Of a stretch of 64,000 nucleotides of DNA, positions 17,701 through 27,439 are shown piece by piece; within the stretch, counting starts at the first letter, position 1, and each line of letters begins with the position of its first letter. This DNA is from Robiginitalea biformata HTCC2501. Lineage in GTDB: Bacteria; Bacteroidota; Bacteroidia; Flavobacteriales; Flavobacteriaceae. Position numbers and translations under genes: made by a program. The stretch is taken from assembly GCF_000024125.1 (NCBI RefSeq), contig NC_013222.1, positions 1,838,501 to 1,902,500 of the forward strand, read 5' to 3'. The notes beneath the pieces were generated by a model. The model searched no databases and was not told where the DNA came from. It saw only the letters and a list, made by a program, of their open reading frames with translations.

Positions 17701-18156
17701 TCACTGGCCCGCTACGGACTCCCCGGTTTCCGCAAATCGCTTGAAATCCTCCAGATACTTCTGGGATTGTTTCCTGAACGCCCCGGGCATCAGCCACCCC
17801 ATCAGCTTCATCCCGAAAGAGGAAAACTGGAATTCCGATTCGGAAATCCATTTGGAGGTGTTTGCATCCACCTCCTTAAAATAGTTTTTCTGGATATTGT
17901 GCACCCCCTTGGTATCGTAGGTGGTGTGCAATTCATGGGGCGGGTTGTACTTGATAAGGGTCTCCACCATCACCAGGTGGCGTTTGCCCATTTGGTAGGC
18001 GAGCTCCATCTGGGCGCCTTCCTGTCGGGGTTGCCCGGAAATTTGTTTGTAAGACTCCAGGCCCCGTTGCCAGTGTTTCATGTTTTCCGGGTTATCCAGT
18101 ATGGCCACCATGCGGTCCCTGGGCAGGTCTATGGTGATTTCGCAAGTGTATTTCAT
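17701..18156 (-). CDS. SRPBCC family protein (polyketide cyclase-like)
   Basis: This 151-residue helix-grip protein begins MKYTCEITIDLPRDRMVAIL, the typical first strand and helix, and ends with the long C-terminal helix (KYLEDFKRFAETGE). Members bind small lipophilic ligands; no substrate can be named. Its stop codon lies one base before the start of the serine hydrolase gene, so the run 17701-18156, 16530-17699, 16013-16528 is a likely three-gene operon. Confidence 0.8.
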   Translation of the reverse strand: MKYTCEITIDLPRDRMVAILDNPENMKHWQRGLESYKQISGQPRQEGAQMELAYQMGKRHLVMVETLIKYNPPHELHTTYDTKGVHNIQKNYFKEVDANTSKWISESEFQFSSFGMKLMGWLMPGAFRKQSQKYLEDFKRFAETGESVAGQ

Positions 18157-18237
18157 GGGAGCGCTTTAATCCCTAAGGTACTAAATTTTACCTTTTTTGG
18201 GGTGCTGATAAAAATGTGTTAATCCACAGGGGGGCGG

Positions 18238-18268
18238 TTTGCCCATGCGCCTGATATTCTTATTTTTG
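18238..18268 (+). promoter_or_regulatory. consensus Bacteroidota promoter immediately before a start codon
   Basis: TTTG at 18238-18241, a 19-base spacer and TATTTTTG at 18261-18268 agree fully with the TTTG/TAnnTTTG consensus. The next gene's ATG follows only four bases after the second box, so the transcript would have almost no leader. Confidence 0.6.
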
Positions 18269-18272
18269 CCCG

Positions 18273-19166
18273 ATGCGCATTGAGATACCCGCCACCCGTC
18301 TTACCTGGTCCTTCCCGGTTTTCGCGATCGCTGCGATGGCCCTCTGGGGTTGCGATTCTTTGTTTAACAAGGAAACCGAGAAGACACCCCTGGCGCGGGT
18401 AGGGGAAGAAATTCTGTACCGCGAAGATATCGCCCCCCTGGTGGACCCCGGGCTGAATCCTTCGGACAGCGCCTCGCTTGTCAACAACCTGATTACCAAC
18501 TGGGCTACCGAGCAACTCCTGATGCAAAAGGCGCGGATGAACCTGCCCGCTGCTCAGATCGAGGAATTCGAGGCCCTGATTTCCGAATACCGGGCGGACC
18601 TCTATACCCGGGCCTACAAGGAGGCCCTCGTCGCCCAGGAGGCGGATACGGTGGTGAACCCCGTGGAACTGCAGGAATTCTACGAAAATGAGAAGGAGAA
18701 CTTCCGACTCCAGGAGAAAATTGTGCAGCTGCGGTTTCTGGAGCTGCCCCCCCAGTTTATCAACCGGGAGGAGGTCACCGAGCGCCTGAGGCGCTTTGAT
18801 TCGGAAGACCAGCGCTTTCTGGATAGCGTGGGGGTACAGTTCCGCAAGCTGAATTTTAACGATTCCATCTGGGTGCCTGCCTCCCGCGTTATCGAGGAGA
18901 TCCCGCCCCTGACCTTTGAAAATGAGGGCGAATACTTAAAAAAATCACAATTTTTTGAACTCGAGGACGATGCCGGGGTATATTTGGCTGAAGTGCGGGA
19001 CGTCATGGAAGTAGATGCCATAGCCCCGCTATCCTACATAGAGCCCACAATCCGACAGGTGCTGCTCAACCGCAGGAAGCTGGGTTACCTCAGGCGTCTG
19101 GAAAACGAGTTGATCGACGAAGCCATTCAACAAAAAGAATTACAGATTTATGAAGCGAATGAATAG
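18273..19166 (+). CDS. SurA/PpiC-like periplasmic lipoprotein
   Basis: This 297-residue protein has a lipoprotein-type signal (MALWGC, Cys about 27). The following helical region (ARVGEEILYREDIAPLV, LVNNLITNWATEQLLMQKA) resembles the SurA N-terminal chaperone domain. A recognisable parvulin (PPIC) domain with its usual H and G motifs is not evident, so it is likely a chaperone-only member. It overlaps the 5' end of the next gene (surA-like) by 17 bp. Together they would assist outer-membrane protein folding. Confidence 0.75.
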   Translation: MRIEIPATRLTWSFPVFAIAAMALWGCDSLFNKETEKTPLARVGEEILYREDIAPLVDPGLNPSDSASLVNNLITNWATEQLLMQKARMNLPAAQIEEFEALISEYRADLYTRAYKEALVAQEADTVVNPVELQEFYENEKENFRLQEKIVQLRFLELPPQFINREEVTERLRRFDSEDQRFLDSVGVQFRKLNFNDSIWVPASRVIEEIPPLTFENEGEYLKKSQFFELEDDAGVYLAEVRDVMEVDAIAPLSYIEPTIRQVLLNRRKLGYLRRLENELIDEAIQQKELQIYEANE

Positions 19167-20604
19167 ATGCGTTTGGATAGTATTATTTGCCCTGGGCCTT
19201 TCGAGCCTGCAGGCGCAGGTACGCGATTCCATCCCGGATACCCAGATAGAACCCCCACAGGAAGATGTTGCGCCCCGGGAACTGGCTTCCCTGGACCCGC
19301 CGGCCACTACCGGTGAGCGCAGGAAGCTCGATGGGATTGCCGCCGTGGTGGGGGATTACGTGATCTTGGACTCCGATGTGGAAAAAACGATGATCGACCT
19401 GAAGAACCAGGGGGCTACCGACGCAGAGATTGACGACTGCAGCCTGCTGGGCAAGTTGATGGAGGACCGCCTCTATGCGCACCAGGCCGTACAGGACAGC
19501 ATCCTGGTTTCCGATGACGAGGTCTACGCCCAGAGCGACCGCTACCTCCAGCAACTCGAACAGCGCCTCGGTTCCATGGAGAAATTGCTGCAATTCTACA
19601 ACAAGGAATCCGCCGAGGACCTCCGCGAGGAACTCTTCCAAATCAATAAGCTGCAGATGCTCTCCCAGAAGATGCAGCAGAAAGTAGTGGGGGACATCAA
19701 AGTGACCCCCGAGGAGGTCCGGCAGTTTTTCCGGTCCATCCCGGAGGATGAAAAACCCGTATTCGGGGCCGAGCTGGAGATTGCCCAGATCGTCATCAAG
19801 CCCGAGGTCCCGGAGGCCGAAAAACAAAAGGTCATCGACCAGTTAAACGCCATCAAGGCGGATGTGGAGGATAATGACGCGAATTTTCGGGTAAAGGCGA
19901 TCCTCTATACGGAGGATGAGGCCTCCCGTAGCAATGGGGGGATGTACACGATGACCCGGCAGACGCAGTTTGTCAAGGAATTCAAGGACGTGGCCTTCAG
20001 CCTGCAGGAAGGGGAGATCTCGGAACCTTTTGAAACCCAGTTTGGCTTCCATATTCTCATGGTGGAAAAGATCCGCGGGCAGGAACTCGATGTGCGGCAC
20101 ATCCTGATCCGGCCGGAGGTTCCCCAGGCCGCCCTGGAGGAGGCCCGGAAAAAACTGGACACCATCCGCCAGCACGTAATTGACGGCAAGTATACCTTTG
20201 CCGAGGCCGCCCGGAATTTTTCGGACGAAAAGGAAACCAAGTTTGAAGGGGGGCAGTTGCGGAACCCGGAGACTTTCGATACCCGCTTTGAACTGACGCG
20301 TATGGACCCGGCGCTCTACAACCAGGTCCGGAACCTGAAAGACAACGAAATATCGCGACCCATCCTGGAGGAAGACCCCCGGGGCGGCACGGCCAGCTAC
20401 AAGATTCTGATGGTGACCAACCGGTTCGACGAACACGAGGCGGATTTCTCCAGGGATTACCTGAAGATCCAGGAACTGGCCCTGCGCGACAAGCAGTTCC
20501 GGGCCATCACCGACTGGATCGCCGAACATATAGACGACACGTACATCAGTGTCAACGGGGAGTATCGGCAATGCGACTTCTCGAATAACTGGCTAAAGCA
20601 GTAA
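19150..20604 (+). CDS. surA: peptidylprolyl isomerase, SurA family
   Basis: The 484-residue periplasmic chaperone-isomerase handles nascent outer-membrane proteins. After a signal peptide (about 1-23, ending SSLQAQ) come the SurA N-domain (about 60-185, GIAAVVGDYVILDSDVE) and two parvulin domains (about 187-305 and 306-410), the second beginning LDVRHILIRPE with GGQLRNPETF. The C-terminal tail carries two cysteines (QCDFSNNW). The ATG at 19150 overlaps the upstream SurA-like gene, and the next gene, moxR, starts two bases after the stop, so the three are co-transcribed. Confidence 0.88.
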   Translation: MKRMNRCVWIVLFALGLSSLQAQVRDSIPDTQIEPPQEDVAPRELASLDPPATTGERRKLDGIAAVVGDYVILDSDVEKTMIDLKNQGATDAEIDDCSLLGKLMEDRLYAHQAVQDSILVSDDEVYAQSDRYLQQLEQRLGSMEKLLQFYNKESAEDLREELFQINKLQMLSQKMQQKVVGDIKVTPEEVRQFFRSIPEDEKPVFGAELEIAQIVIKPEVPEAEKQKVIDQLNAIKADVEDNDANFRVKAILYTEDEASRSNGGMYTMTRQTQFVKEFKDVAFSLQEGEISEPFETQFGFHILMVEKIRGQELDVRHILIRPEVPQAALEEARKKLDTIRQHVIDGKYTFAEAARNFSDEKETKFEGGQLRNPETFDTRFELTRMDPALYNQVRNLKDNEISRPILEEDPRGGTASYKILMVTNRFDEHEADFSRDYLKIQELALRDKQFRAITDWIAEHIDDTYISVNGEYRQCDFSNNWLKQ

Positions 20605-20605
20605 C

Positions 20606-21559
20606 ATGTCGGACGTAGCTGCCATTGAACGGCTGGTTGAAAAACACCGGGCGCTGAAAAAGGAAATTGCACGGGTCATCGTAGGCCAGGACCTGGTGAT
20701 CGACCAGATCCTCTGGAGTATCTACACCGGGGGGCATTCCCTGCTGATCGGGGTACCCGGGCTCGCCAAGACCCTCATGGTAAATACGATTGCCCAAACC
20801 CTGGGGCTGGACTTCAAACGGATCCAGTTTACCCCGGACCTGATGCCCAGCGATATCCTCGGAAGCGAGGTGCTGGACCAGAACCGGAATTTTATCTTTG
20901 TAAAGGGCCCTGTATTTGCCAATATCATCCTGGCCGATGAAATCAACCGGACGCCCCCGAAGACGCAGGCTGCCCTGCTCGAGGCCATGCAGGAACGGGC
21001 GGTGACCATTACCGGGAAACAATATAAGCTGGACCAGCCCTATTTTGTGCTGGCCACCCAAAACCCCATTGAGCAGGAGGGGACCTACCCGCTGCCGGAA
21101 GCCCAGCTCGACCGTTTCATGTTTGCCATTGAACTGAAGTACCCGAGCGTGGAAGAGGAAATCACCGTGGTGCAGACTACCACGGACGACCGCACCACCG
21201 AGGTGCGCACCTTGTTCCAGGCCGATGAAATCCTGGAGGTCCAGCACCTGATCCGTCGCATTCCCGTTCCCGACAACGTGGTGCGTTATGCCGTGGAGCT
21301 CGTCCACAAGACCCGTCCCGGACAGCCCGGGGCGTCCGAACTGGTGAATCAGTACCTGGACTGGGGTGCGGGCCCCCGGGCCTCCCAGAACCTGGTTCTG
21401 GCCGCCAAGGCCCATGCGGCCGTAGACGGCAGATTTTCCCCGGATATCGCGGACGTACAGGCAGTTGCGATGGGCATCCTCAGGCACCGCATCCTCAGAA
21501 ACTACAAAGCGGAGGCGGAGGGAATCTCCGATGAGGATATCATCGGACAGTTACTCTGA
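20606..21559 (+). CDS. MoxR family AAA ATPase
   Basis: The 317-residue cytoplasmic ATPase has Walker A GVPGLAKT (49-56), Walker B ILADEINR, sensor LATQNPIEQEGTYPLPEAQLDRFMF and a C-terminal lid. MoxR proteins act as chaperones that mature metal- or von Willebrand-domain complexes. The classic partner genes (DUF58, VWA) are not adjacent; instead the gene follows surA by two bases, and aconitase follows 115 bp later with its own promoter. A link to envelope protein maturation is possible but inferred only from the operon. Confidence 0.9.
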   Translation: MSDVAAIERLVEKHRALKKEIARVIVGQDLVIDQILWSIYTGGHSLLIGVPGLAKTLMVNTIAQTLGLDFKRIQFTPDLMPSDILGSEVLDQNRNFIFVKGPVFANIILADEINRTPPKTQAALLEAMQERAVTITGKQYKLDQPYFVLATQNPIEQEGTYPLPEAQLDRFMFAIELKYPSVEEEITVVQTTTDDRTTEVRTLFQADEILEVQHLIRRIPVPDNVVRYAVELVHKTRPGQPGASELVNQYLDWGAGPRASQNLVLAAKAHAAVDGRFSPDIADVQAVAMGILRHRILRNYKAEAEGISDEDIIGQLL

Positions 21560-21634
21560 AGCGAAATCGCCGCTGAGGTCGCATGAAATCGGTGTTTTGG
21601 CGCTTTTATAGTTTCAATTCCCTTGGGTTTTTAC

Positions 21635-21642
21635 TATTTTTG
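21635..21642 (+). promoter_or_regulatory. candidate -7 box (TATTTTTG) for aconitase
   Basis: TATTTTTG is an exact TAnnTTTG match, 32 bases before the ATG. A TTT at 21612-21614 takes the -33 position, one base off consensus. This supports separate expression of aconitase from the surA-moxR operon. Confidence 0.45.
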
Positions 21643-21674
21643 GAGCTAGGCAAACAAGTAAAAACCAATAGCAC

Positions 21675-23945
21675 ATGGCATTTGATATAGACATGATTAA
21701 AGAGGTCTACAAGGCCTTTCCCGGACGCGTCGATGCGGCCCGTGAACTGGTCGGAAGGCCGCTCACCCTTTCGGAGAAAATCCTTTATGCGCACCTTTGG
21801 GACGGAAAGACCTCCCAGGCGTTTGTCAGGGGGAAGGATTACGTGGACTTCGCTCCGGACCGCGTAGCATGTCAGGATGCCACTGCACAAATGGCGCTGC
21901 TGCAATTTATGCACGCCGGAAAGCCCTCGGTTGCCGTCCCCACCACGGTGCACTGCGACCACCTGATCCAGGCCAAGGTTGGGGCAAAGAAAGACCTGAT
22001 CCGCGCCAATGAAACCAGCAACGAGGTTTTCGACTTCCTGGAATCGGTCTCCAATAAATACGGTATCGGCTTCTGGAAGCCCGGGGCCGGGATCATCCAC
22101 CAGGTAGTGCTGGAAAACTACGCATTTCCCGGTGGGATGATGATCGGGACGGATTCCCATACGGTAAATGCCGGCGGACTTGGGATGGTTGCCATCGGGG
22201 TCGGCGGGGCAGACGCCGTCGATGTGATGGCCGGCATGCCCTGGGAGTTGAAATTCCCGAAACTCATCGGGGTGAAACTGACCGGTAAGCTGTCCGGGTG
22301 GACGGCCCCCAAAGACGTTATCCTGAAAGTAGCGGATATCCTGACCGTGAAGGGCGGAACCGGAGCGATCATTGAATATTTCGGGGAAGGGGCCACTTCC
22401 ATGTCCTGTACGGGCAAGGGCACCATCTGCAATATGGGGGCCGAAGTAGGGGCCACCACCTCCACCTTCGGTTACGACGATTCCATGGACCGCTACCTGC
22501 GGGCAACGGACCGGGCCGATGTGGCGGACGCGGCTAAGGAGATCGCCCCGTATCTCACGGCCGACCCGGCCGTGTACCAGGAGCCTGAAAAATATTTTGA
22601 CCAGGTCATCGAGATTGACCTGGATACCCTAGAACCCCACCTGAACGGGCCGTTTACCCCGGACCTCGCCACCCCGATTTCCAAGATGGGGGAGGCTGCC
22701 AGGGAGAACGACTGGCCGCTCCGCGTGGAGTACGGCCTGATAGGATCCTGTACGAACTCCTCCTACGAAGATATTTCGCGGGCTGCTTCCCTGGCCCAGC
22801 AGGTTTCCGACAAGAAACTGAAGACTAAATCCAATTTTACGATTACTCCGGGTTCCGAGCAAGTCCGGTACACCATTGAACGGGACGGGTACATCGATAC
22901 CTTCAACAATATCGGGGCCACGGTATTTGCCAATGCCTGCGGCCCGTGTATCGGTATGTGGGACCGCTACGGCGACAACGCCTCGGACGGCCCCAGGAAT
23001 ACGATTGTCCACTCGTTTAACCGGAACTTTGCCAAGCGGGCGGACGGCAACCCGAATACGCTGGCCTTTGTGGGTTCCCCGGAACTGGTAACGGCCATTG
23101 CCATTGCGGGCCGTTTGGATTTCAACCCGATCACCGATACGCTGATCAATGAAGACGGGGAGGAAGTAAAGCTCGACGAGCCGAGGGGCTACGAATTGCC
23201 GCCGAAAGGTTTTGCCGTGGAGGATGCCGGGTATGTGGCGCCCAAAGAAGACGGCAGCAGCGTGGAGGTGAAGGTTGCCGGTGATTCAGAGCGCTTGCAA
23301 TTGCTGGATCCCTTTGAGCCGATCGCCCCCGAAAGCCTGCAGGGGATGAAACTGCTGATCAAAGCCTTCGGAAAGTGCACCACGGACCATATTTCTATGG
23401 CCGGGCCATGGCTGCGGTTCCGGGGGCACCTGGACAATATCGCGAACAACACATTGATTGGCGCCGTCAATGCCTTCAACAAAAAGACGAATTTTGTCAA
23501 AAACCAGCTCACCGGCGAATACGGCGGGGTGCCGGACACCCAGCGCGCCTACAAGGCCGCGGGCATTAAAACCCTGGTGGTGGGAGACCACAATTACGGG
23601 GAAGGGTCTTCCCGGGAGCACGCGGCCATGCAGCCGCGCCACCTCGGGGTTGCAGCCGTATTGGTGAAATCATTCGCCCGGATTCACGAAACGAACCTCA
23701 AGAAGCAGGGGATGCTGGCGCTGACCTTCGCCGACGAGTCGGATTACGACAAAATCCAGGAGGACGATACCTTCAACTTTACGGATATCCGGGATTTTGC
23801 GCCGGATAAGCCCCTGACCCTCGAGGTGGTCCACCAGGACGGAAGCAAGGACACAATCAAGGCAAACCACACGTATAATGCCACGCAGATTGCCTGGTTC
23901 CGAGAAGGATCGGCCCTGAATGTGATTAAAAAGGAAAACGCCTGA
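21675..23945 (+). CDS. acn: aconitate hydratase (mitochondrial-type)
   Basis: The 756-residue enzyme isomerises citrate to isocitrate in the TCA cycle using a [4Fe-4S] cluster. The cluster cysteines are in [13 protein letters not shown] and [13 protein letters not shown]. Other signatures are [26 protein letters not shown] and, in the C-terminal swivel domain, [19 protein letters not shown]. Length and motifs match the mitochondrial-type family rather than AcnA (about 890) or AcnB (about 860). It is a stand-alone transcription unit bounded by a promoter (21635) and a strong terminator (23965-23988). Confidence 0.95.
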   Translation: MAFDIDMIKEVYKAFPGRVDAARELVGRPLTLSEKILYAHLWDGKTSQAFVRGKDYVDFAPDRVACQDATAQMALLQFMHAGKPSVAVPTTVHCDHLIQAKVGAKKDLIRANETSNEVFDFLESVSNKYGIGFWKPGAGIIHQVVLENYAFPGGMMIGTDSHTVNAGGLGMVAIGVGGADAVDVMAGMPWELKFPKLIGVKLTGKLSGWTAPKDVILKVADILTVKGGTGAIIEYFGEGATSMSCTGKGTICNMGAEVGATTSTFGYDDSMDRYLRATDRADVADAAKEIAPYLTADPAVYQEPEKYFDQVIEIDLDTLEPHLNGPFTPDLATPISKMGEAARENDWPLRVEYGLIGSCTNSSYEDISRAASLAQQVSDKKLKTKSNFTITPGSEQVRYTIERDGYIDTFNNIGATVFANACGPCIGMWDRYGDNASDGPRNTIVHSFNRNFAKRADGNPNTLAFVGSPELVTAIAIAGRLDFNPITDTLINEDGEEVKLDEPRGYELPPKGFAVEDAGYVAPKEDGSSVEVKVAGDSERLQLLDPFEPIAPESLQGMKLLIKAFGKCTTDHISMAGPWLRFRGHLDNIANNTLIGAVNAFNKKTNFVKNQLTGEYGGVPDTQRAYKAAGIKTLVVGDHNYGEGSSREHAAMQPRHLGVAAVLVKSFARIHETNLKKQGMLALTFADESDYDKIQEDDTFNFTDIRDFAPDKPLTLEVVHQDGSKDTIKANHTYNATQIAWFREGSALNVIKKENA

Positions 23946-23964
23946 TACCGGCACGAACTGAGAC

Positions 23965-23988
23965 GCCCCCGGAAACGGGGGCTTTTTT
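23965..23988 (+). terminator. intrinsic terminator after aconitase
   Basis: A perfect seven-base stem GCCCCCG/CGGGGGC with a GAAA tetraloop is followed by a run of T. The tetraloop and T-run make it a textbook intrinsic terminator on the plus strand. Confidence 0.88.
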
Positions 23989-24006
23989 ATTCCCGGGGAA
24001 CAGCCT

Positions 24007-24570
24007 ATGAAAATCCGCCGAAAAACTTTCTTCAACATCCTCCTGATTGGCTTTGTCCTCTCGTTTTTTGTCACCCCCCTGGGGACGTATTCTAAGGTTT
24101 GGCTTATGCAGTTGTTTTCTTTCGCCCCCGACCCGATCGAAATCGGGGAGCGGCAGCGGATCCCCACCTATGACTGGAAACTCAAGGATGCGGAGTGGGA
24201 TTTTTTTAATTTCGAACAGGCAAAAGGCCACGTGGTCCTGGTAGAATTTTGGGCGTCCTGGCGGCTTCCCTGCCTGCCGGAATTACAAGGTATCCAGGCA
24301 TTGTACGAAGCGTACGGGGACCGCGTGCAATTCTACATCATAACGGATGAGGAACGGGAACCCGTGGAAGCCTTTATGGAGGAGCACGGTTTCACCTTTC
24401 CGGTTACCTACCGGATCGTCGGCGAACCCGCTCCCCTGGATGTTTCCAAACAGCCGAGTTCGTACCTCATCGACCGGGAGGGATTTATCGTAGTGGCGGA
24501 AGACAAGCTGGTGGACTGGGATTCCGGCAAAAGCCGGGAACTGCTCGACAGGCTTCTTTCCGGGGACTAG
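24007..24570 (+). CDS. TlpA-like thioredoxin-fold protein lacking the first active-site cysteine
   Basis: This 187-residue protein is anchored by an N-terminal hydrophobic segment (about 10-32) and carries a thioredoxin-like domain (about 72-187; VVLVEFWASWRLPCLPELQGIQALYE). The normal WCxxC motif reads W85-R86-L87-P88-C89: the first cysteine is arginine while the second remains. The typical cis-proline neighbourhood (KQPSSYLIDREG) is kept. It cannot be a normal disulfide reductase; a binding role or monothiol chemistry is possible. It lies just behind the aconitase terminator and converges on crtZ. Confidence 0.78.
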   Translation: MKIRRKTFFNILLIGFVLSFFVTPLGTYSKVWLMQLFSFAPDPIEIGERQRIPTYDWKLKDAEWDFFNFEQAKGHVVLVEFWASWRLPCLPELQGIQALYEAYGDRVQFYIITDEEREPVEAFMEEHGFTFPVTYRIVGEPAPLDVSKQPSSYLIDREGFIVVAEDKLVDWDSGKSRELLDRLLSGD

Positions 24571-24658
24571 AAAACGAGGCTTAAGGCCCGGTAACCCCCG
24601 CGCTGGACAGTTCAGACCAGCTGGCGGTATTTGCAAGAGAATTAGGCAGGGGGGGCGG

Positions 24659-25114
24659 TCAGGTCTTCCGGAAGTACTTAAATGGGACAAACAGCATCCC
24701 GAAGCATTCCCCTTCCTCTTTTCCCAGGTGCTTGTGGTGGATTTTATGGGCCCTGCGGATACCCCGCGCGTACCAGTTATTCGCATTGCGAAAGAGCTTG
24801 AACCGCTGATGGATAAAGATATCGTGTACGATAAAGTAGGCAATCCCGTAAGCGAGGATGCCCAGGCCGATGGGCCACCCCTGCCAGAATCCCGTGTTCA
24901 CGGCGGCCCCGATAAAGGACATGGAGACTATCGCATAAAATAGAAAGAAGGCGTCGTTTCGCTCAAACCAACTGTCGTGGTCCTTTTTATGGTGGTCCTT
25001 ATGAAGGCTCCAGAGGAAACCGTGCATGATATATTTATGCGTAAACCAGGCCATGAATTCCATGAAGCAGAAGGTGGCCAGGAAAATTGCGATCCAAATC
25101 AAGACTGTCATCAT
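24659..25114 (-). CDS. crtZ: beta-carotene 3-hydroxylase (sterol desaturase family)
   Basis: This 151-residue membrane di-iron enzyme hydroxylates beta-carotene rings to zeaxanthin. The histidine clusters are complete: HKYIMHG, HKDHHKKDH, HDIFIHQRF and HKIHHKHLG, embedded in hydrophobic segments. The start overlaps the stop of crtB by 4 bp (ATGA), so translation is coupled. It is the last gene of the crtI-crtB-crtZ operon. Size and motifs match the bacterial CrtZ form. Confidence 0.93.
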   Translation of the reverse strand: MMTVLIWIAIFLATFCFMEFMAWFTHKYIMHGFLWSLHKDHHKKDHDSWFERNDAFFLFYAIVSMSFIGAAVNTGFWQGWPIGLGILAYGIAYFIVHDIFIHQRFKLFRNANNWYARGIRRAHKIHHKHLGKEEGECFGMLFVPFKYFRKT

Positions 25115-25950
25115 ACCAAATTTAACCGATATTTTACATATGAACGGGCCAGCAGCCCGACTTTCTGATAATTCGGGACCCGGATCCGGGCATGCCGCAA
25201 CTCCACGGAGGGAGTCCGCTGCAGTTTATGCAGAAGTTTTGAGTAATAGCGGTAGGCCATATATACCCCGAACTTCGAATCCCCGGGGAGTTTGAGGATT
25301 CCCCGGTAGCCTTTTCTGAAATCCTCCTCAATCTCCTGCACGATCCGGGCTTTCGACTCCTCATCGAGTTCCAGCAGATTCGTATTCGGGAAATAGGTGC
25401 GCTCCAGGCCGTCGTAATCCGCCCGCAGGTCGCGGAGGAAATTCACCTTCTGGAAAGCCGATCCCAGGGCCATGGCCGATTCGCGGAGTTGCTCATAGCG
25501 CTCCTTATCGCCTTTGACGAAGACGCACAGGCACATCAGCCCCACCACATCGGCTGAACCGTAGATATATTCCTTGTATTCTTCCTCGCTGCGATACACC
25601 TTCTTGTGGAGGTCCATCCGCATGCTCCTGAGGAAGGAATCCACCAGGTGGCGGGGGATTTCGTATTTGTGATAGGTGGCCTGGAAGGCATTCAGGATGG
25701 GGTTCAGGCTGATGCGTTCCTGCAGGGCCAGGTCCAGGTCGCGCTCAAACCGACTCAGGAGGGTTGCCTTGTCGTAATCGTGGAACGAGTCTACAATCTC
25801 GTCGGCAAAGCGGACAAAGCCGTATATGTTGTAAATATCCTGTCGGATCCCCTTGGCCAGCATTTTGGTGGCCAGGGAGAAGGACGTGCTGTACCGGTTG
25901 GTGGTCAGCTTGCTGCAAGCCTCCGAGACGGTGTCGAAAAGTGCCTTCAT
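25111..25950 (-). CDS. crtB: phytoene synthase
   Basis: The 279-residue enzyme condenses two geranylgeranyl diphosphates to phytoene. The aspartate-rich motifs are present: D50-E-I-V-D54 in FADEIVDSFHDYD, and N170-F-L-R-D174-x3-D178 in VNFLRDLRADYD, followed by ERTYFPN. I chose the ATG at 25950, which follows the crtI stop by seven bases. The open frame could extend to a TTG at 25977, but that would overlap crtI. It is co-transcribed with crtI and crtZ. Confidence 0.93.
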   Translation of the reverse strand: MKALFDTVSEACSKLTTNRYSTSFSLATKMLAKGIRQDIYNIYGFVRFADEIVDSFHDYDKATLLSRFERDLDLALQERISLNPILNAFQATYHKYEIPRHLVDSFLRSMRMDLHKKVYRSEEEYKEYIYGSADVVGLMCLCVFVKGDKERYEQLRESAMALGSAFQKVNFLRDLRADYDGLERTYFPNTNLLELDEESKARIVQEIEEDFRKGYRGILKLPGDSKFGVYMAYRYYSKLLHKLQRTPSVELRHARIRVPNYQKVGLLARSYVKYRLNLV

Positions 25951-25957
25951 CGTTGCG

Positions 25958-27418
25958 TTACCTGTTGTGTTTGACAATCATTTCGGAAACTAGTTTTCCG
26001 GAGATCAGGGCGGGCGGAACACCGGGTCCCGGAACCGTAAGCTGCCCGGAGAAATACAGATTCCCGACCCTGCTACTTTTCAGGCGGGGTCTGAGGAACG
26101 CCGTTTGTCGCAGCGTATTGGCCATCCCATATGCATTCCCCTTGTAGGAATTATACCGGCTGGCAAAATCCGACACGCAGAAGCTTTCTCTAAATATAAT
26201 GTTATTTCTCACCTCCTGGCCGGTGAGGCGCTCAAAACGATTGAGGATCCGATCCGCATACTCCTCGCGCAATGCGGGGGTGTCTTCAAGTCCGGGGGCC
26301 AGGGGAACCAGGAAAAACCCGGTCTCTTTTCCATCCGGGGCCATGCCGGGGTCTGTTACCGAGGGAAAATTGGCATAGAACAACGGGGATTCCGGCCACC
26401 TGGGGTCGTCGTAAATTTCCCGTGCATGCTGCCCGAAATCCGTATCGAAAAACAGGTTGTGGTGTTGCACCCCCTTTAATTTGGAATCAAATCCGATATA
26501 GAATAGCAGTGCGGAAGGTGCGAACACCCGTTTGTCCCACCAGGATTCGGTGTATTGACGATGGGATTTGGGCAACAATTGTTCCGTATGGTGGTAATCC
26601 GCCCCGCTCAGCACGCCGTCCGCCCGGACCTCCTTTCCATTGACGGTAATGCCGGTTGCCTGGCCGTTTTGCAGCAGGATACCATCTACCGGGGCGTTTA
26701 AGTGAAACTCCACCCCCAGGGATTCCGCGAGTTCCACCATGGCCTGGACCACCCGGTACATCCCCCCCCTGGGGTGCCAGGTCCCCAGACCGAAATCCGC
26801 AAAATTCATAAAGCTGTAAAATGCCGGGGTCACCGAGGGTTTGGCACCCAGGAACAATACGGGGAATTCCAGGATGGATACGAGCTTCGGGTTTTTGAAT
26901 TCCCGCCGTACCTCCCGGCTGATTGTACTGAAGAACTGGCCGATATGGCGAACGGTTTGGGTCGTTACGAGTTCCAGGGGGGAAACGCCCGGTTTGTAGA
27001 CCATCTGGTTGATGGCGATATCGTAGTTCGATTGTGCCTTTTGAATGAATTTTTTAAGGGGTTTCGAACTGCCGGGTTCAATGCGTTCGAATTCCAGGCA
27101 TATCTGATCGAGCGCCCCGCCGATGGTGACGGTTTCATCCGCGAAAAAAACCTGGTAGGCCGGATCGAGCCGGTCCAGTTGATAATACTCCTCCGGCGAT
27201 TTATCGAAGTCGCCGAAAAACTTTTCAAAAATATCCGGCATCCAGTACCAACTGGGCCCCATATCGAAAGTGAACCCGTCGCGTTCCAACCGGGAGGCGC
27301 GGCCTCCCAATTGTTCGTTTTTTTCGTAAACATGCACGCTGTATCCGCTTTTGGCCAGATAACAGGCGGCCGAAAGGGACGAAAAGCCCGATCCGATAAC
27401 AGCAATTTTTTGGTGCAT
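25958..27418 (-). CDS. crtI: phytoene desaturase (CrtI family)
   Basis: The 486-residue FAD enzyme desaturates phytoene stepwise to lycopene. An N-terminal Rossmann motif IAVIGSGFSSLSAACYLAKSG and VYEKNEQLGGRASRLERDGF bind FAD; GPSWYWMPDIFEKFF is typical of CrtI. The C-terminal FAD segment is GNLYFSGQLTVPGPGVPPALISGKL. It starts 21 bp after the MerR regulator and is followed by crtB. CrtI-family members with other substrates exist, but the operon fits phytoene. Confidence 0.94.
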   Translation of the reverse strand: MHQKIAVIGSGFSSLSAACYLAKSGYSVHVYEKNEQLGGRASRLERDGFTFDMGPSWYWMPDIFEKFFGDFDKSPEEYYQLDRLDPAYQVFFADETVTIGGALDQICLEFERIEPGSSKPLKKFIQKAQSNYDIAINQMVYKPGVSPLELVTTQTVRHIGQFFSTISREVRREFKNPKLVSILEFPVLFLGAKPSVTPAFYSFMNFADFGLGTWHPRGGMYRVVQAMVELAESLGVEFHLNAPVDGILLQNGQATGITVNGKEVRADGVLSGADYHHTEQLLPKSHRQYTESWWDKRVFAPSALLFYIGFDSKLKGVQHHNLFFDTDFGQHAREIYDDPRWPESPLFYANFPSVTDPGMAPDGKETGFFLVPLAPGLEDTPALREEYADRILNRFERLTGQEVRNNIIFRESFCVSDFASRYNSYKGNAYGMANTLRQTAFLRPRLKSSRVGNLYFSGQLTVPGPGVPPALISGKLVSEMIVKHNR

Positions 27419-27439
27419 GTGCGTATACTCGCCTATTGT

